A stretch of 64,000 nt of DNA. It comes from EB88 sp965199135 (GTDB lineage: Bacteria > Acidobacteriota > Terriglobia > Terriglobales > Acidobacteriaceae). A program made the translations under genes and the position numbers. A model generated the notes under the pieces. That model ran no database searches. It worked only from the letters and a program-made list of their open reading frames with translations, and had not been told where the DNA came from. The stretch covers positions 2,852,001 through 2,916,000 of the forward strand of contig OZ240685.1 of NCBI GenBank assembly GCA_965199135.1, in the 5' to 3' direction. Positions 8,623-17,460 of the stretch are shown here, piece after piece. The first letter of the stretch is position 1; every line of letters begins with the position of its first letter.

Positions 8623-10836
8623 ATGGCGGCGGGTGAGTTTGTCGTTCCGGCTAGCGAAGGGACAGAGAGCAGCGTCACCGACCACTCCCGTTGGGGAAAC
8701 TCGCAGTGGGCGGGTCTCACTCGAGAGCAGCTGATTCAGATCTATCGCCTGATGCTGCTGTCGCGTCGCACCGACGACCGCGAGATCCAGCTCAAGCGCC
8801 AGCAGAAGATCTTTTTCCAGATCTCCTGTGCCGGGCACGAAGCATTGCTTGTCGCGGCTGGCATGGCGATGAAGCCGGGCTATGACTGGTTCTTCCCCTA
8901 CTATCGCGACCGCGCCCTTTGCCTGACACTCGGCTCCACGGTGGAGGATCTTCTCCTGCAGGCGGTGGGCGCCGCGGCAGATCCTTCGAGCGGCGGCCGC
9001 CAGATGCCATGCCACTGGGGCAATCCCCGGCTGAATATCGTCTCCTCCTCCTCGGTGACCGCGACACAGTGCCTCCACGCGATCGGCTGCGCTGAGGCTG
9101 GGCGGTACTTTTCGCGCCACCCGGACGCTGCCGCCCGGCACGGCGGCGATTACCGGGCCTTCAAGGATGTCTCGTTTCACGGCGACGAGGTGGTGTACCT
9201 CTCGATCGGCGAGGGTTCGACCAGCCAGGGCGAGTTCTGGGAGTCCCTGAACACCGCCTCCAATCAAAAGCTGCCCGTGGTCTACGTGATCGAAGATAAC
9301 GGTTACGCCATCTCGACGCCGGTGGAAGTCAATACTCCCGGCGGTTCGATCTCGCGGCTCGTGCAAAACTTTCCGAACTTTTTCTTTGTCGAGGTGGACG
9401 GGACCGATCCGGTTGCCAGCTACGCCGCGATGGCGGAGGCTGTGGCGTGGTGCCGTGCGGGCAATGGTCCTGCGTTTGTGCACGGCCACGTGGTTCGCCC
9501 GTACTCTCACTCCGAGTCCGACGATGAGCGGCTTTACCGCAGCGCACAGGAGATCGAGGCGGACCTGCGCCGCGACCCGCTGCCTCGGTTCCGGGAGCGC
9601 CTCCTGCGCGAGGGCATTCTGGCTATGGCCGACATGGAGAGCCTCGAAGCCGGGGTTGACGCCGAGATCGTTGCAGCGTCCGATCGCGCCGTAGTTTCGC
9701 CGATTCCAGAGATCGCGAGCATCCCGCTGCATGTGTACTCCGAAGATTTCGACCCCACGTGCCTGTCGCTTGTTGTTGAGCCCCGTGCCTCCTTGCCCGA
9801 CGCCAAGCCGAAGACAATGGCCGACCTGATCAACAGCTGCCTGCATGAGGAGATGCGTCGCGACGAGCGCATCGTCGTCTACGGCGAAGACGTGGCCGAT
9901 GCAAGCCGAGAGGCCCCGTTGCGAGCCGGCGAAATCAAGGGCAAAGGTGGCGTCTTCAAGCTGACTGCCGGCCTCCAGACGGCCTTTGGCTCAGAGCGAG
10001 TCTTCAACTCACCGCTCGCCGAAGCGAACATCGTCGGGCGAGCTCTCGGCTATGCTGTGCGGGGGATGAAGCCGGTCGTCGAGATCCAGTTCTTCGACTA
10101 CATCTGGCCTGCTTTGCACCAGATGCGCAACGAGCTCTCGAACCTTCGCTGGCGCTCGAACGGCACCTTCTCGGCGCCGCTCGTGATCCGCTGCCCCATT
10201 GGCGGCTACCTGACCGGTGGCTCGATCTACCACTCGCAGTCGGGCGAGGTGATGTTCACGCACACCCCTGGCATTCGGGTAGTGATGCCGTCGAATGCGC
10301 AGGATGCGAACGGGTTGCTGCGGACCGCGATCCGCTGCGATGACCCGGTGCTCTTCCTTGAGCACAAGCGGCTGTACCGCGAGCCTTATGGCCGCGCGAC
10401 CGATCCAGGCCCCGACTACACCATCCCGTTCGGCAAGGCCGCCACGGTGCGCGCAGGAACGGACCTCACGATCATCACGTATGGTGCGGTTGTTCCGCGC
10501 GCGCTGCAGGCAGCGCAACGTGCGGAACGGGAGCTGGGGCTCTCGACCGAGCTCATCGACCTTCGGACGCTGAGCCCGTATGACTGGGAAGCGATCGCGA
10601 CCTCCGTCACCAAGACAAACCGGGTGCTTGTCGCGCACGAGGATATGCAGAGCTGGGGTTACGGGGCCGAGATCGCAGCGCGCATTGCCGATGAACTCTT
10701 CGACGAACTGGATGCGCCGGTGCGGCGTGTGGCCGGCATGGACACGTTCGTGGCCTACCAGCCGGTGCTTGAAGACGAGATTCTGCCGCAGCCTGACCGG
10801 ATCTTCCGGGCCATTCAGTCCCTCTCGGAGTACTGA
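8623..10836 (+). CDS. Thiamine-diphosphate 2-oxo-acid dehydrogenase E1, fused alpha and beta subunits
   Basis: 737 residues that join both halves of a heterotetrameric E1. Residues 1-370 are the alpha part: SCAGHEALLVAAG, then the TPP/Mg motif beginning GEG at 196-198 and ending EDNGY near 226. Residues 400-737 are the beta part: YGEDVADAS, FNSPLAEANIVGRALG and EIQFFDYIWPA, with a transketolase C-terminal domain (DLRTLSPYDW). GEG in place of GDG is common in branched-chain E1 proteins, so 2-oxoisovalerate is a reasonable substrate. Pyruvate or acetoin is not excluded. No E2 or E3 gene is adjacent. The start is close to the GAGGATACTGA ribosome region at 8610. Confidence 0.85.
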   Translation: MAAGEFVVPASEGTESSVTDHSRWGNSQWAGLTREQLIQIYRLMLLSRRTDDREIQLKRQQKIFFQISCAGHEALLVAAGMAMKPGYDWFFPYYRDRALCLTLGSTVEDLLLQAVGAAADPSSGGRQMPCHWGNPRLNIVSSSSVTATQCLHAIGCAEAGRYFSRHPDAAARHGGDYRAFKDVSFHGDEVVYLSIGEGSTSQGEFWESLNTASNQKLPVVYVIEDNGYAISTPVEVNTPGGSISRLVQNFPNFFFVEVDGTDPVASYAAMAEAVAWCRAGNGPAFVHGHVVRPYSHSESDDERLYRSAQEIEADLRRDPLPRFRERLLREGILAMADMESLEAGVDAEIVAASDRAVVSPIPEIASIPLHVYSEDFDPTCLSLVVEPRASLPDAKPKTMADLINSCLHEEMRRDERIVVYGEDVADASREAPLRAGEIKGKGGVFKLTAGLQTAFGSERVFNSPLAEANIVGRALGYAVRGMKPVVEIQFFDYIWPALHQMRNELSNLRWRSNGTFSAPLVIRCPIGGYLTGGSIYHSQSGEVMFTHTPGIRVVMPSNAQDANGLLRTAIRCDDPVLFLEHKRLYREPYGRATDPGPDYTIPFGKAATVRAGTDLTIITYGAVVPRALQAAQRAERELGLSTELIDLRTLSPYDWEAIATSVTKTNRVLVAHEDMQSWGYGAEIAARIADELFDELDAPVRRVAGMDTFVAYQPVLEDEILPQPDRIFRAIQSLSEY

Positions 10837-10899
10837 GGAGCACAACTTCCTCGCAGAAGCCGCGTTCCCATCACCACGGATAGTTTCTCCGGAGGCGTT

Positions 10900-12144
10900 A
10901 TGGCAGTGACGCGGCGGGTTTTTATGCGAGGCGGGGCAATGGCAGTCATCGGTACCACGATGGTGCCAGCCCTGCTGACGCGAGCGGTGCTGGCCCAGAC
11001 GGCGGGGCTCAGGCGCGGGGGCAAGCGGCTGGTAGTGGTCTTCCAGCGTGGCGCGGTCGATGGCCTGAACGTGGTTGTGCCCTATCGCGAGCCGGCCTAC
11101 TACCAGATGCGGTCGTCGATAGCCGTGCCGCAGAAAGACGTCATCGATCTGGACGGCTTCTTTGGGCTGCACCCGGCGATGGCCTCGCTCAAGCCACTCT
11201 GGGATGCGAAGGAACTGGCGATCGTCCATGCCTGTGGCTCACCGGACCCGACGCGCTCGCACTTCGACGCGCAGGATTACATGGAGAGCGGTACCCCGGG
11301 CGTGAAGTCCACACAGGACGGCTGGTTGAACCGTGCCCTCCGCATGGCGCCGAAGCAGGACCCTGAAAGTGCCTTCCGCGCCATCTCTATGGGCAGTACG
11401 GTCCCGCGAACGCTGCAGGGCCCAGTGGCTGCGGTGGCGATCGGCAACGTGCAGGAGTTCGGACTCCATGATCCAGCACAGGCTTCGCAAGCAGCATCGG
11501 GCGGTTATGCCGCGATGTATGCGAGCTCGGTCAATGCTGTCCTGCATGGCACGGGCAACGAGACCTTCGACGCTATCAAGATGCTCAAGTCGGCCGCGCC
11601 GGGCAACTACGTACCCGCAAATGGCGCTGCGTACCCGCGCAACCCCTTCGGCGACAACATGAAGGGCATTGCGCAGCTGATGAAGAGCAACCTTGGGGTC
11701 GAGGTCGCATTTGCCGAGATGGGCGGGTGGGATACGCACCAGAACCAGGGCGGGTCCAACGGGCAGTTGGCGAATCGCCTGCGCGAGTGGAGCGATAGCC
11801 TGGCTGCGTTTCGGCGGGATATGGGGCATGAAGGCGACGATGTGGTGATCGTCACGATGTCCGAGTTCGGGCGCACCGTACGCCAGAACGGCACCGGCGG
11901 CACAGACCATGGTCATGCCAACGTCATGCTGGTGCTCGGCGCGCCGATCGCCGGCGGGGCTGTTCGTGGTACCTGGCCCGGGCTTGGTCCAGGGTGCCTG
12001 AATGATGATCGCGACCTGAGGGTCACTACGGACTTCAGAACCGTGCTTTCAGAGATCACAGAAGCTGTTCTTGGCGGGGAGGCAATGAGCCAGGTTTTTC
12101 CCGGTATGTCCTTTCCCGATAGCAGGAAACTGGCGATCCTTTAA
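10900..12144 (+). CDS. DUF1501 protein with Tat signal
   Basis: 414 residues. The N-terminus carries twin arginines at 5-6 (TRRVFMRGG) and a hydrophobic stretch ending VLAQ, a Tat export signal. The body matches DUF1501 of the alkaline-phosphatase-like superfamily: VVFQRGAVDGLNVVVPY, FFGLHPAM, SHFDAQDYME, MGGWDTHQNQGG, and VIVTMSEFGRT followed by DHGHANVM. The conserved His/Asp residues would bind metal. The role is unknown. These genes usually pair with a DUF1800 gene, but none is here. The gene lies 63 bases after the E1 gene on the same strand, with TCTCCGGAGGCGTT before the ATG (GGAGG ribosome site). Confidence 0.85.
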   Translation: MAVTRRVFMRGGAMAVIGTTMVPALLTRAVLAQTAGLRRGGKRLVVVFQRGAVDGLNVVVPYREPAYYQMRSSIAVPQKDVIDLDGFFGLHPAMASLKPLWDAKELAIVHACGSPDPTRSHFDAQDYMESGTPGVKSTQDGWLNRALRMAPKQDPESAFRAISMGSTVPRTLQGPVAAVAIGNVQEFGLHDPAQASQAASGGYAAMYASSVNAVLHGTGNETFDAIKMLKSAAPGNYVPANGAAYPRNPFGDNMKGIAQLMKSNLGVEVAFAEMGGWDTHQNQGGSNGQLANRLREWSDSLAAFRRDMGHEGDDVVIVTMSEFGRTVRQNGTGGTDHGHANVMLVLGAPIAGGAVRGTWPGLGPGCLNDDRDLRVTTDFRTVLSEITEAVLGGEAMSQVFPGMSFPDSRKLAIL

Positions 12145-12227
12145 GCTTAGGTTGAAGGAATCAGCCTTGTAACACTGCATCAACAATGGTGCAGGTATCC
12201 ATTATGGCCATCCGCGACGGCTATCCC

Positions 12228-12425
12228 TCACGGCTGGTGGAGGCGGGCCCTGAGGATGATCCACATCGACCACAGGGCGACACAGGCCGCAACGAAGAGC
12301 AGCCCGGCGAGTGTCAACAGGGCATACCGCACCTCGTGCGGTTTCAGGAGCTTCTCGATCGGGGCTTTTCTCAAGCCTCTCAATCCTTGTGGAGACGCCG
12401 TTTTTTTCGCGCGTGTTCTGGTCAT
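12228..12425 (-). CDS. Tiny single-pass membrane protein, unknown
   Basis: 65 residues from an ATG at 12425 that has GGGAGCT seven bases before it. The first 32 residues are basic (TRTRAKK and RKAPIEKLLK) and presumably cytoplasmic. Residues 34-57 form one membrane helix (LLTLAGLLFVAACVALWSMW). The clear ribosome site and the positive-inside layout support a real gene. No family was recognised. It is divergent from the Rieske gene, whose start is 46 bases away. Confidence 0.55.
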   Translation of the reverse strand: MTRTRAKKTASPQGLRGLRKAPIEKLLKPHEVRYALLTLAGLLFVAACVALWSMWIILRARLHQP

Positions 12426-12471
12426 CGTGGAGCTCCCGGTAGCATAGGGAAAGTGTAGCGGGGGTGAGCGA

Positions 12472-12789
12472 GTGGGCCGGGTTCGACTGTGTGGGGCAGA
12501 GGAACTGCCGGAAGCGGGTGCGCTGCGGGAGATGAGCTGCGAGGGAAAGCAGCTATGTGTGGCGAATGATGGCGCCAGGATCGCGATCCTCGACAACGCC
12601 TGCCCGCACCGGATGGGACCGCTGGCCGAGGGCTGGCTGGAGGATGGCAAGGTGATCTGCCCCTGGCACGCGTGGGCGTTCGATCTCTCGACCGGCGAGG
12701 TGGATCATGAACCCTCGGAGAAGGTCGCGGTGTACCCCTACTCGATAGAGGCCAACGGAGATGTACTGATCACGATCGAGGGAGCGTGA
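12472..12789 (+). CDS. Rieske [2Fe-2S] ferredoxin-like protein
   Basis: 105 residues from a GTG start at 12472, with GGGGGTGA five bases upstream. It is a single Rieske domain. The cluster ligands are C44 and H46 in CPHRMG, and C63 and H66 in CPWHAWAF. There is no membrane helix, so it is a soluble electron carrier of the type seen in NirD or dioxygenase ferredoxins. No partner oxygenase or reductase is adjacent, so its electron partner is unknown. The stop is two bases from the end of the convergent Rrf2-like regulator. Confidence 0.85.
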   Translation: MGRVRLCGAEELPEAGALREMSCEGKQLCVANDGARIAILDNACPHRMGPLAEGWLEDGKVICPWHAWAFDLSTGEVDHEPSEKVAVYPYSIEANGDVLITIEGA

Positions 12790-12791
12790 GG

Positions 12792-13205
12792 TCAGACTTT
12801 TTTGCGCCCGGTCTTCTTCACGATCTGCTGGATAGACACCTGGCGCAGGGCATCAAGCATGGCGTCTTCGGCTTCCGTAAGAACGGTGCGTAGTTCTGTT
12901 GTGAGCTTCTTCGCTTCGGCGCCGCGTACGGCGGCATCGTGAAAAAGCGAAGGCTGCTGGATCGCCTGGTATACGTCAGCGAGCGTAATGTCACCGGCTG
13001 CGCGTACCAGTTGCGAACCACCGGACGGTCCCTTCTGATTCCGAACCAGGCTTGCTTCCTGGAGCTGCGCGAGGATGCGCCGGATAACCACTGCGTTGGT
13101 CTGGAGTTTTCCAGCAATCGTCTCGGAGGATTGCAGCTGTTCGGGATTACGGGCGAGCAACACAAGTGTGTGCAGACCGGTTGCGAAACGGGTATTCGTA
13201 GCCAT
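12792..13205 (-). CDS. Rrf2-family transcriptional regulator without cluster cysteines
   Basis: 137 residues. An N-terminal winged helix (FATGLHTLVLLAR, then SETIAGKLQTNAVVIRRILAQLQEA) and the wing KGPSGGSQL are typical of Rrf2. The dimerisation helix and a lysine-rich tail (VKKTGRKKV) follow. The protein has no cysteine at all, so it cannot bind an iron-sulfur cluster as IscR or NsrR do. It resembles the cluster-free branch that includes YwnA-type regulators. The ligand is unknown. Convergent with the Rieske gene. Confidence 0.8.
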   Translation of the reverse strand: MATNTRFATGLHTLVLLARNPEQLQSSETIAGKLQTNAVVIRRILAQLQEASLVRNQKGPSGGSQLVRAAGDITLADVYQAIQQPSLFHDAAVRGAEAKKLTTELRTVLTEAEDAMLDALRQVSIQQIVKKTGRKKV

Positions 13206-13362
13206 TGCGGTTGCACCTCTCGTCTTACACCAGCTTGATAACTGCTTGACCGTATCCGTTCCCGGAACGGGTGTCTATCCACAACAGATCACACGCACCA
13301 TCTACTTTGGCAGGGCCATGCTAGCATCAGGCTTCATTTCACGCAGCATAGGAGATTGTTTT

Positions 13363-14160
13363 TTGCGATTGCTTTTTGTGGGAGATGTCTTTGGCCATGC
13401 CGGTCGTCATATCGTGCGCGAGCATCTTCCGTCCTTACTAGAAGAGCAAGCAGTCGACCTTCTTGTGATCAATGTCGAGAACGCCGCCGGCGGCTTTGGT
13501 GTCACGCCTGCGATCGCAGAAGAGATGTTCGATATGGGCGCGCAGGTCCTCACCACCGGCAACCATGTGTGGGACAAGCGCGAGATCATCGAGTACATGC
13601 AATCTGCTGCTTCGGACAGCCATGCGCGCGCGCGCCGGCTGCTGCGGCCCGCGAATTACGTTGCGGGAACACCGGGATTCGGATGGTACGAAGGCACCCT
13701 TGCAGGAGGGCAGCGGTACGCCGTCATCAATCTGCAGGGACGTGTATTTATGGCGAGTAATGATGATCCATTCCGCACTGCGGATGCGTTGCTGAAACAG
13801 ATCACGGCCCCCATTATCCTGGTCGACTTTCATGCGGAGGCGACCAGCGAGAAAGCGGCCCTTGGGTGGTATCTCGATGGTCGGGTTACCGCTGTACTTG
13901 GCACGCATACTCACGTGCCGACCGCGGATGATCGGGTGTTGCCTGGGGGCACCGCCTACCAGACGGACGTCGGTATGAGCGGTCCTTACGCCAGCGTGAT
14001 CGGTGTCGAAAAAGAGATGGTGCTGCACCGCTTTCTCACCGGCATGCCCGCGCGGTTCGAACAGGCCAAGGAGGATCCAAGGTTGAGCGCTACCTTGATC
14101 GAGTGTGATGAAAGAAGCGGACGCGCTACAGAGACTCGCAGATTTCTGCTCGGGGAGTAA
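13363..14160 (+). CDS. YmdB-type metallophosphoesterase (TIGR00282 family)
   Basis: 265 residues from a TTG at 13363. The start is chosen because AGGAGA sits eight bases before it and the protein then opens directly with the family N-terminus (RLLFVGDVFG). The ATG at 13318 would add 15 unrelated residues. Metal ligands expected for the family are present: D8, E39 (NVEN), N67 and H68 (GNHVWDK), the histidine of VDFHAEATSEK, and the pair in GTHTHV. Homologues hydrolyse 2',3'-cyclic nucleotides or cAMP and influence biofilm and RNA turnover in Bacillus. The role here is inferred only at family level. It is divergent from the Rrf2-like gene. Confidence 0.88.
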   Translation: MRLLFVGDVFGHAGRHIVREHLPSLLEEQAVDLLVINVENAAGGFGVTPAIAEEMFDMGAQVLTTGNHVWDKREIIEYMQSAASDSHARARRLLRPANYVAGTPGFGWYEGTLAGGQRYAVINLQGRVFMASNDDPFRTADALLKQITAPIILVDFHAEATSEKAALGWYLDGRVTAVLGTHTHVPTADDRVLPGGTAYQTDVGMSGPYASVIGVEKEMVLHRFLTGMPARFEQAKEDPRLSATLIECDERSGRATETRRFLLGE

Positions 14161-14403
14161 CCTGTTTCTCGCCCGGCCGGTAACGTACCGCTGACACCAT
14201 GGTTCCTGTTGCGTTGAAACGTCAATGCTACGTTGCATTTCCCGCAACACTCCCGTAAAGTCCGGCAATAACACAAAAGGAACTTCGTTTCGTCGGTGCG
14301 TGGCGGCTTCGACGGCCAAAGTGCCGTAGGTAACTGCCCGACAGGTCACTAAGCTGAACAGAACGGTCCGTTAAGAAGACCGTGCGTTGAAAGCGAGAGC
14401 GCT
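14161..14403 (+). other. Leader region of the GGDEF sensor gene
   Basis: 243 bases without a gene. Two small hairpins can be drawn: ACGGC-CAAAGT-GCCGT near 14314-14329 and ACGGTC-N9-GACCGT near 14364-14384. No T-tract follows either, so they are not convincing terminators. The first part also contains GTAGGTA, which recalls the c-di-GMP-I riboswitch, but the rest of that motif is missing. The promoter of the downstream gene is probably here. No clear -35/-10 pair could be chosen. Confidence 0.25.
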
Positions 14404-17400
14404 GTGCGAGGAAGACGGAAAGTAAAACGAGTTCAGGTGCGGGGACTCATCGTCCTGCTGATCACGATGGCTTTCGCCACGCTGGCGTCCTCGTCGCTCG
14501 CGCAACACTATACCTTCGCTCAGTTTGGCCAGTCGGATGGGCTGCTCAACCAGGATGCCAGCACGATCGTGCAGGATCACCGGGGAGTGCTGTGGGTTGG
14601 CACAGAGAATGGTCTCTTCCAGGCAGACGGCAGCCACTTTATCCGGATCGACAGCTTCCTCGACGCCGCCTATGGCAACGTCGTCGCCATGCATGTGGAC
14701 GCCAAGGGGCGCGTCTGGATCCTGGGGACGAAGCGGCTGGTGTACTACAAGGAAGACCTGGTTCCGCATGAGATCCCCGACATCGATTTCAGCCTCCTGC
14801 TCAACGACAGTGCTGCGATTACCTCGCTGCCGTCTGACCCGGATGCTATCTACATTCTGTCGAGCCGGAAGCTGCTCGCGGTCACGAGTGAGGATGGTGG
14901 AACGGGCTGGCAGGTCAGCCCTGCGCTCGATAGCGCGACGGTGGCTCTCCATCCTGTGCTGGGCAGCCTCTCCACCGTGGTCGCCGACAGTGCTACCTCG
15001 ACCTTGTGGGCAGGTTGCGGCAACGAACTTTGCGAGTTGAAGCCGGTTGCGAGCTCGGGCCCTCATTCCGCCATGCTCGTGACGGAATGGGGCGCGGACC
15101 GTGGCGTGCCCCGGAACAGCTGGGACGCGCTGCTGATTGCGCACGATGGAAGCATCTGGGCCCGGGGCAAGGGTGATGTGCTGCGGCTGGCGCCATCCAC
15201 CTGGGCGGTCTCTCGTTTCGGTGATCCCTCCGGCGGAGGCGACCCGGAGATCCGCTACGCCATGCTGGCAGAGGATCCGCAGGGGGAGATTCTTGCCAAC
15301 CTGCGAGATGGCATCGCCTGGCTAAAGGACGGAGTTTGGACGCGTCTTACGTCAGCCAACGGTCTGCCTCCAAGCGAGGTCCAGCAGATGTTCTTCGACA
15401 AGACTGGCGGCTTTTGGCTCGCGCCGGTCGGTGGAGGCATCTGGCGCTGGCTGGGCTATGGCAACTGGCAGCATTGGACCCGGTCGGAGGGGCTCAGCAG
15501 CAACGTGATCTGGAATATGCTTCGCGACCAGCAGGATCGCTTCTGGGTCGCGACTACCAACGGTCTGGACCAGCTTGACGGCGCGCTTGGAAAAGCCATT
15601 CCGCAGGGTGGCAGCAACCCACTCCGTGAGATTGAGACCATCGCACTCAGTCCGGACGGGCATATCTGGGCCGGAACTTCGAACGGTGTACTTGCGGTCT
15701 TTGATCCGCAGACGGGACAACTCCGGACCGTGGCAGACTCGCTCGATTTCGTCTACCGCGTCTTCACGCAGACGACGCCCGAGGGCGTTCCGACGCTGGT
15801 TTGGGTGTGTACGGCAGATGGCGTGGGGTACGTCTCTGCGGCAGACGGCTGGAAGCAGCTCCACATGGTGAAGGATCCGGGCGCCCCCCAGGAGAACGTC
15901 TGGAGTATGACCGAGGATACGGCAGGTAGCCTTTGGGTCACAGCGCTCGGCGGAATCTATCGGTATACGAACGGGGTGTGGGACCACATCCAGCAGCCGC
16001 GCGGGATCAAAGGCATCGATTACGCGACCATCGCGGGCGCCCCGGACGGAACGCTGTATCTCCAGGCCGCCATGCCTCACCCGCTCCTTCATCTGCGCTC
16101 CGTGGGGAAGCAACTGCAGTTGATTGACGCGGTCAGCGAGGATGTGATCGGCAGTGACGACATCAGCTTTTTGCTGGTGGACAGCCGGCACTGGCTGTGG
16201 GTGGGCAGCGATCTGGGAGTGTATGTCATGAATGGCGCTCGCTGGATCCACATCACGCAGGAAGACGGCCTGATCTCGGACGACACCGACACTGCAAGCG
16301 TCTATGAAGATCACGATGGGTCGATGTGGTTTGGGACGGCAGGCGGAATCTCCCACCTCTTGCAACCCGCAGAACTGTTCCAGGTGCCTACGCCAGAGAT
16401 CAGTGTGCGAGACGTGCGTGTTGGAGGAATCGAGCTCCACGCTGGGCAGCACCCAAGCTTCAACATCCGCCGCCCCAACCTCTCGGTGCAGCTCTTCTCG
16501 ACCTACTACAAGCGGCCGAGGGCCGTGGTCTTTCGCTATCGGCTCTCCGGGGTCCAGGACGAGTGGCAGACCGCGAGCGGCGGCAATCTCCACTTCGCCT
16601 CGCTGCAGCCAGGCAGCTACACGCTCAGCGTGCAGGCAGTGGACAGCCGTCTGCATGCGTACTCCCGACCGATCGAGTACTCGTTCACGGTCTTGCCGCC
16701 CTGGTATATGCGTGACTGGGCGAAGATGCTGGCGTTGCTCCTGGTGCTCGTACTCGCGGCCTTCTCATGGCGTTTGAGTCTGCTGCGATTGAAGACCAGC
16801 GAGGCGAACCTGAAGCACAAGGTGGATCGGCAGACAGCGCAGCTCCTGGCGGAGAAGGCGGAGCTTGAGCGCACGCAGCGCGAGCTGGTCGAGACTTCGA
16901 GGCGCGATGCGCTGACCGGGCTGCTGAACCGCAATGCAATCTTTGACATTCTTGCGCGCATGCGGCGCGAGGCCATGGAGAATGGCACCCCTCTCAGCGT
17001 GATCATGGCGGACCTCGACCACTTCAAGGCAATCAATGACCGATGGGGTCACATGGTCGGCGACGCGGTGCTGCGAGAGTGCGCAGAACGGTTCCGCGAG
17101 ACGCTTCGGCCGGGAGACTCGGTGGGGCGCTACGGCGGCGAAGAGGTACTGATCGTGATCCCGGGGCTCCGTCCGGATCATGGGTCTTCGCGGCTTGAGG
17201 AGATTCGCGCCGCGATTGCATCACGCCCGATCGTCCATGGAGGCCACCTGTTGTATGTGACCTGCTCGTTCGGTGTCGCGTGGCTTGACTCGACGCACAC
17301 GACGCTCGAGTCAATCGTCGATGCTGCGGATGAGGCGCTCTACCGGGCAAAGCAGAACGGGCGCAACCGCGTCGAGTTCAGCACCGCGATGGATGAAGCG

Positions 17401-17460
17401 CTGCTGAACTCGCTCGGGGGCAGGGACCTAAACAGCCTGGGGTCGGAGAAGCGGGAATAG
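14404..17460 (+). CDS. Membrane sensor diguanylate cyclase: beta-propeller + Y_Y_Y + GGDEF
   Basis: 1018 residues from a GTG. A signal sequence (about residues 10-34) is followed by a periplasmic two-component-regulator propeller with repeats of the form ADGLL..D.S.I..D..G.LWVGT. A Y_Y_Y domain spans roughly residues 690-765, one membrane helix roughly 775-791, a short coiled coil follows, and a GGDEF domain spans roughly 840-1000. The active-site motif is GGEEV at 911-915, a conservative variant. RPGD at 902-905 lies exactly five residues before it and fits the inhibitory I-site. The protein should make c-di-GMP in response to a periplasmic signal, possibly a sugar as in hybrid two-component systems. 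Its end overlaps lysS by 33 bases in antisense. Confidence 0.9.
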   Translation: MRGRRKVKRVQVRGLIVLLITMAFATLASSSLAQHYTFAQFGQSDGLLNQDASTIVQDHRGVLWVGTENGLFQADGSHFIRIDSFLDAAYGNVVAMHVDAKGRVWILGTKRLVYYKEDLVPHEIPDIDFSLLLNDSAAITSLPSDPDAIYILSSRKLLAVTSEDGGTGWQVSPALDSATVALHPVLGSLSTVVADSATSTLWAGCGNELCELKPVASSGPHSAMLVTEWGADRGVPRNSWDALLIAHDGSIWARGKGDVLRLAPSTWAVSRFGDPSGGGDPEIRYAMLAEDPQGEILANLRDGIAWLKDGVWTRLTSANGLPPSEVQQMFFDKTGGFWLAPVGGGIWRWLGYGNWQHWTRSEGLSSNVIWNMLRDQQDRFWVATTNGLDQLDGALGKAIPQGGSNPLREIETIALSPDGHIWAGTSNGVLAVFDPQTGQLRTVADSLDFVYRVFTQTTPEGVPTLVWVCTADGVGYVSAADGWKQLHMVKDPGAPQENVWSMTEDTAGSLWVTALGGIYRYTNGVWDHIQQPRGIKGIDYATIAGAPDGTLYLQAAMPHPLLHLRSVGKQLQLIDAVSEDVIGSDDISFLLVDSRHWLWVGSDLGVYVMNGARWIHITQEDGLISDDTDTASVYEDHDGSMWFGTAGGISHLLQPAELFQVPTPEISVRDVRVGGIELHAGQHPSFNIRRPNLSVQLFSTYYKRPRAVVFRYRLSGVQDEWQTASGGNLHFASLQPGSYTLSVQAVDSRLHAYSRPIEYSFTVLPPWYMRDWAKMLALLLVLVLAAFSWRLSLLRLKTSEANLKHKVDRQTAQLLAEKAELERTQRELVETSRRDALTGLLNRNAIFDILARMRREAMENGTPLSVIMADLDHFKAINDRWGHMVGDAVLRECAERFRETLRPGDSVGRYGGEEVLIVIPGLRPDHGSSRLEEIRAAIASRPIVHGGHLLYVTCSFGVAWLDSTHTTLESIVDAADEALYRAKQNGRNRVEFSTAMDEALLNSLGGRDLNSLGSEKRE

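Noticed and set aside
8482..9846. Long open frame antisense to the E1 dehydrogenase
   Set aside because: No ribosome site or recognisable domain; it mirrors the real gene.
14310..14350. c-di-GMP-I (GEMM) riboswitch in the leader of the GGDEF gene
   Set aside because: GTAGGTA and a CCAAAG stretch are present, but the conserved GGGCAAACC half, the tetraloop-receptor stem and the P3 helix are missing.
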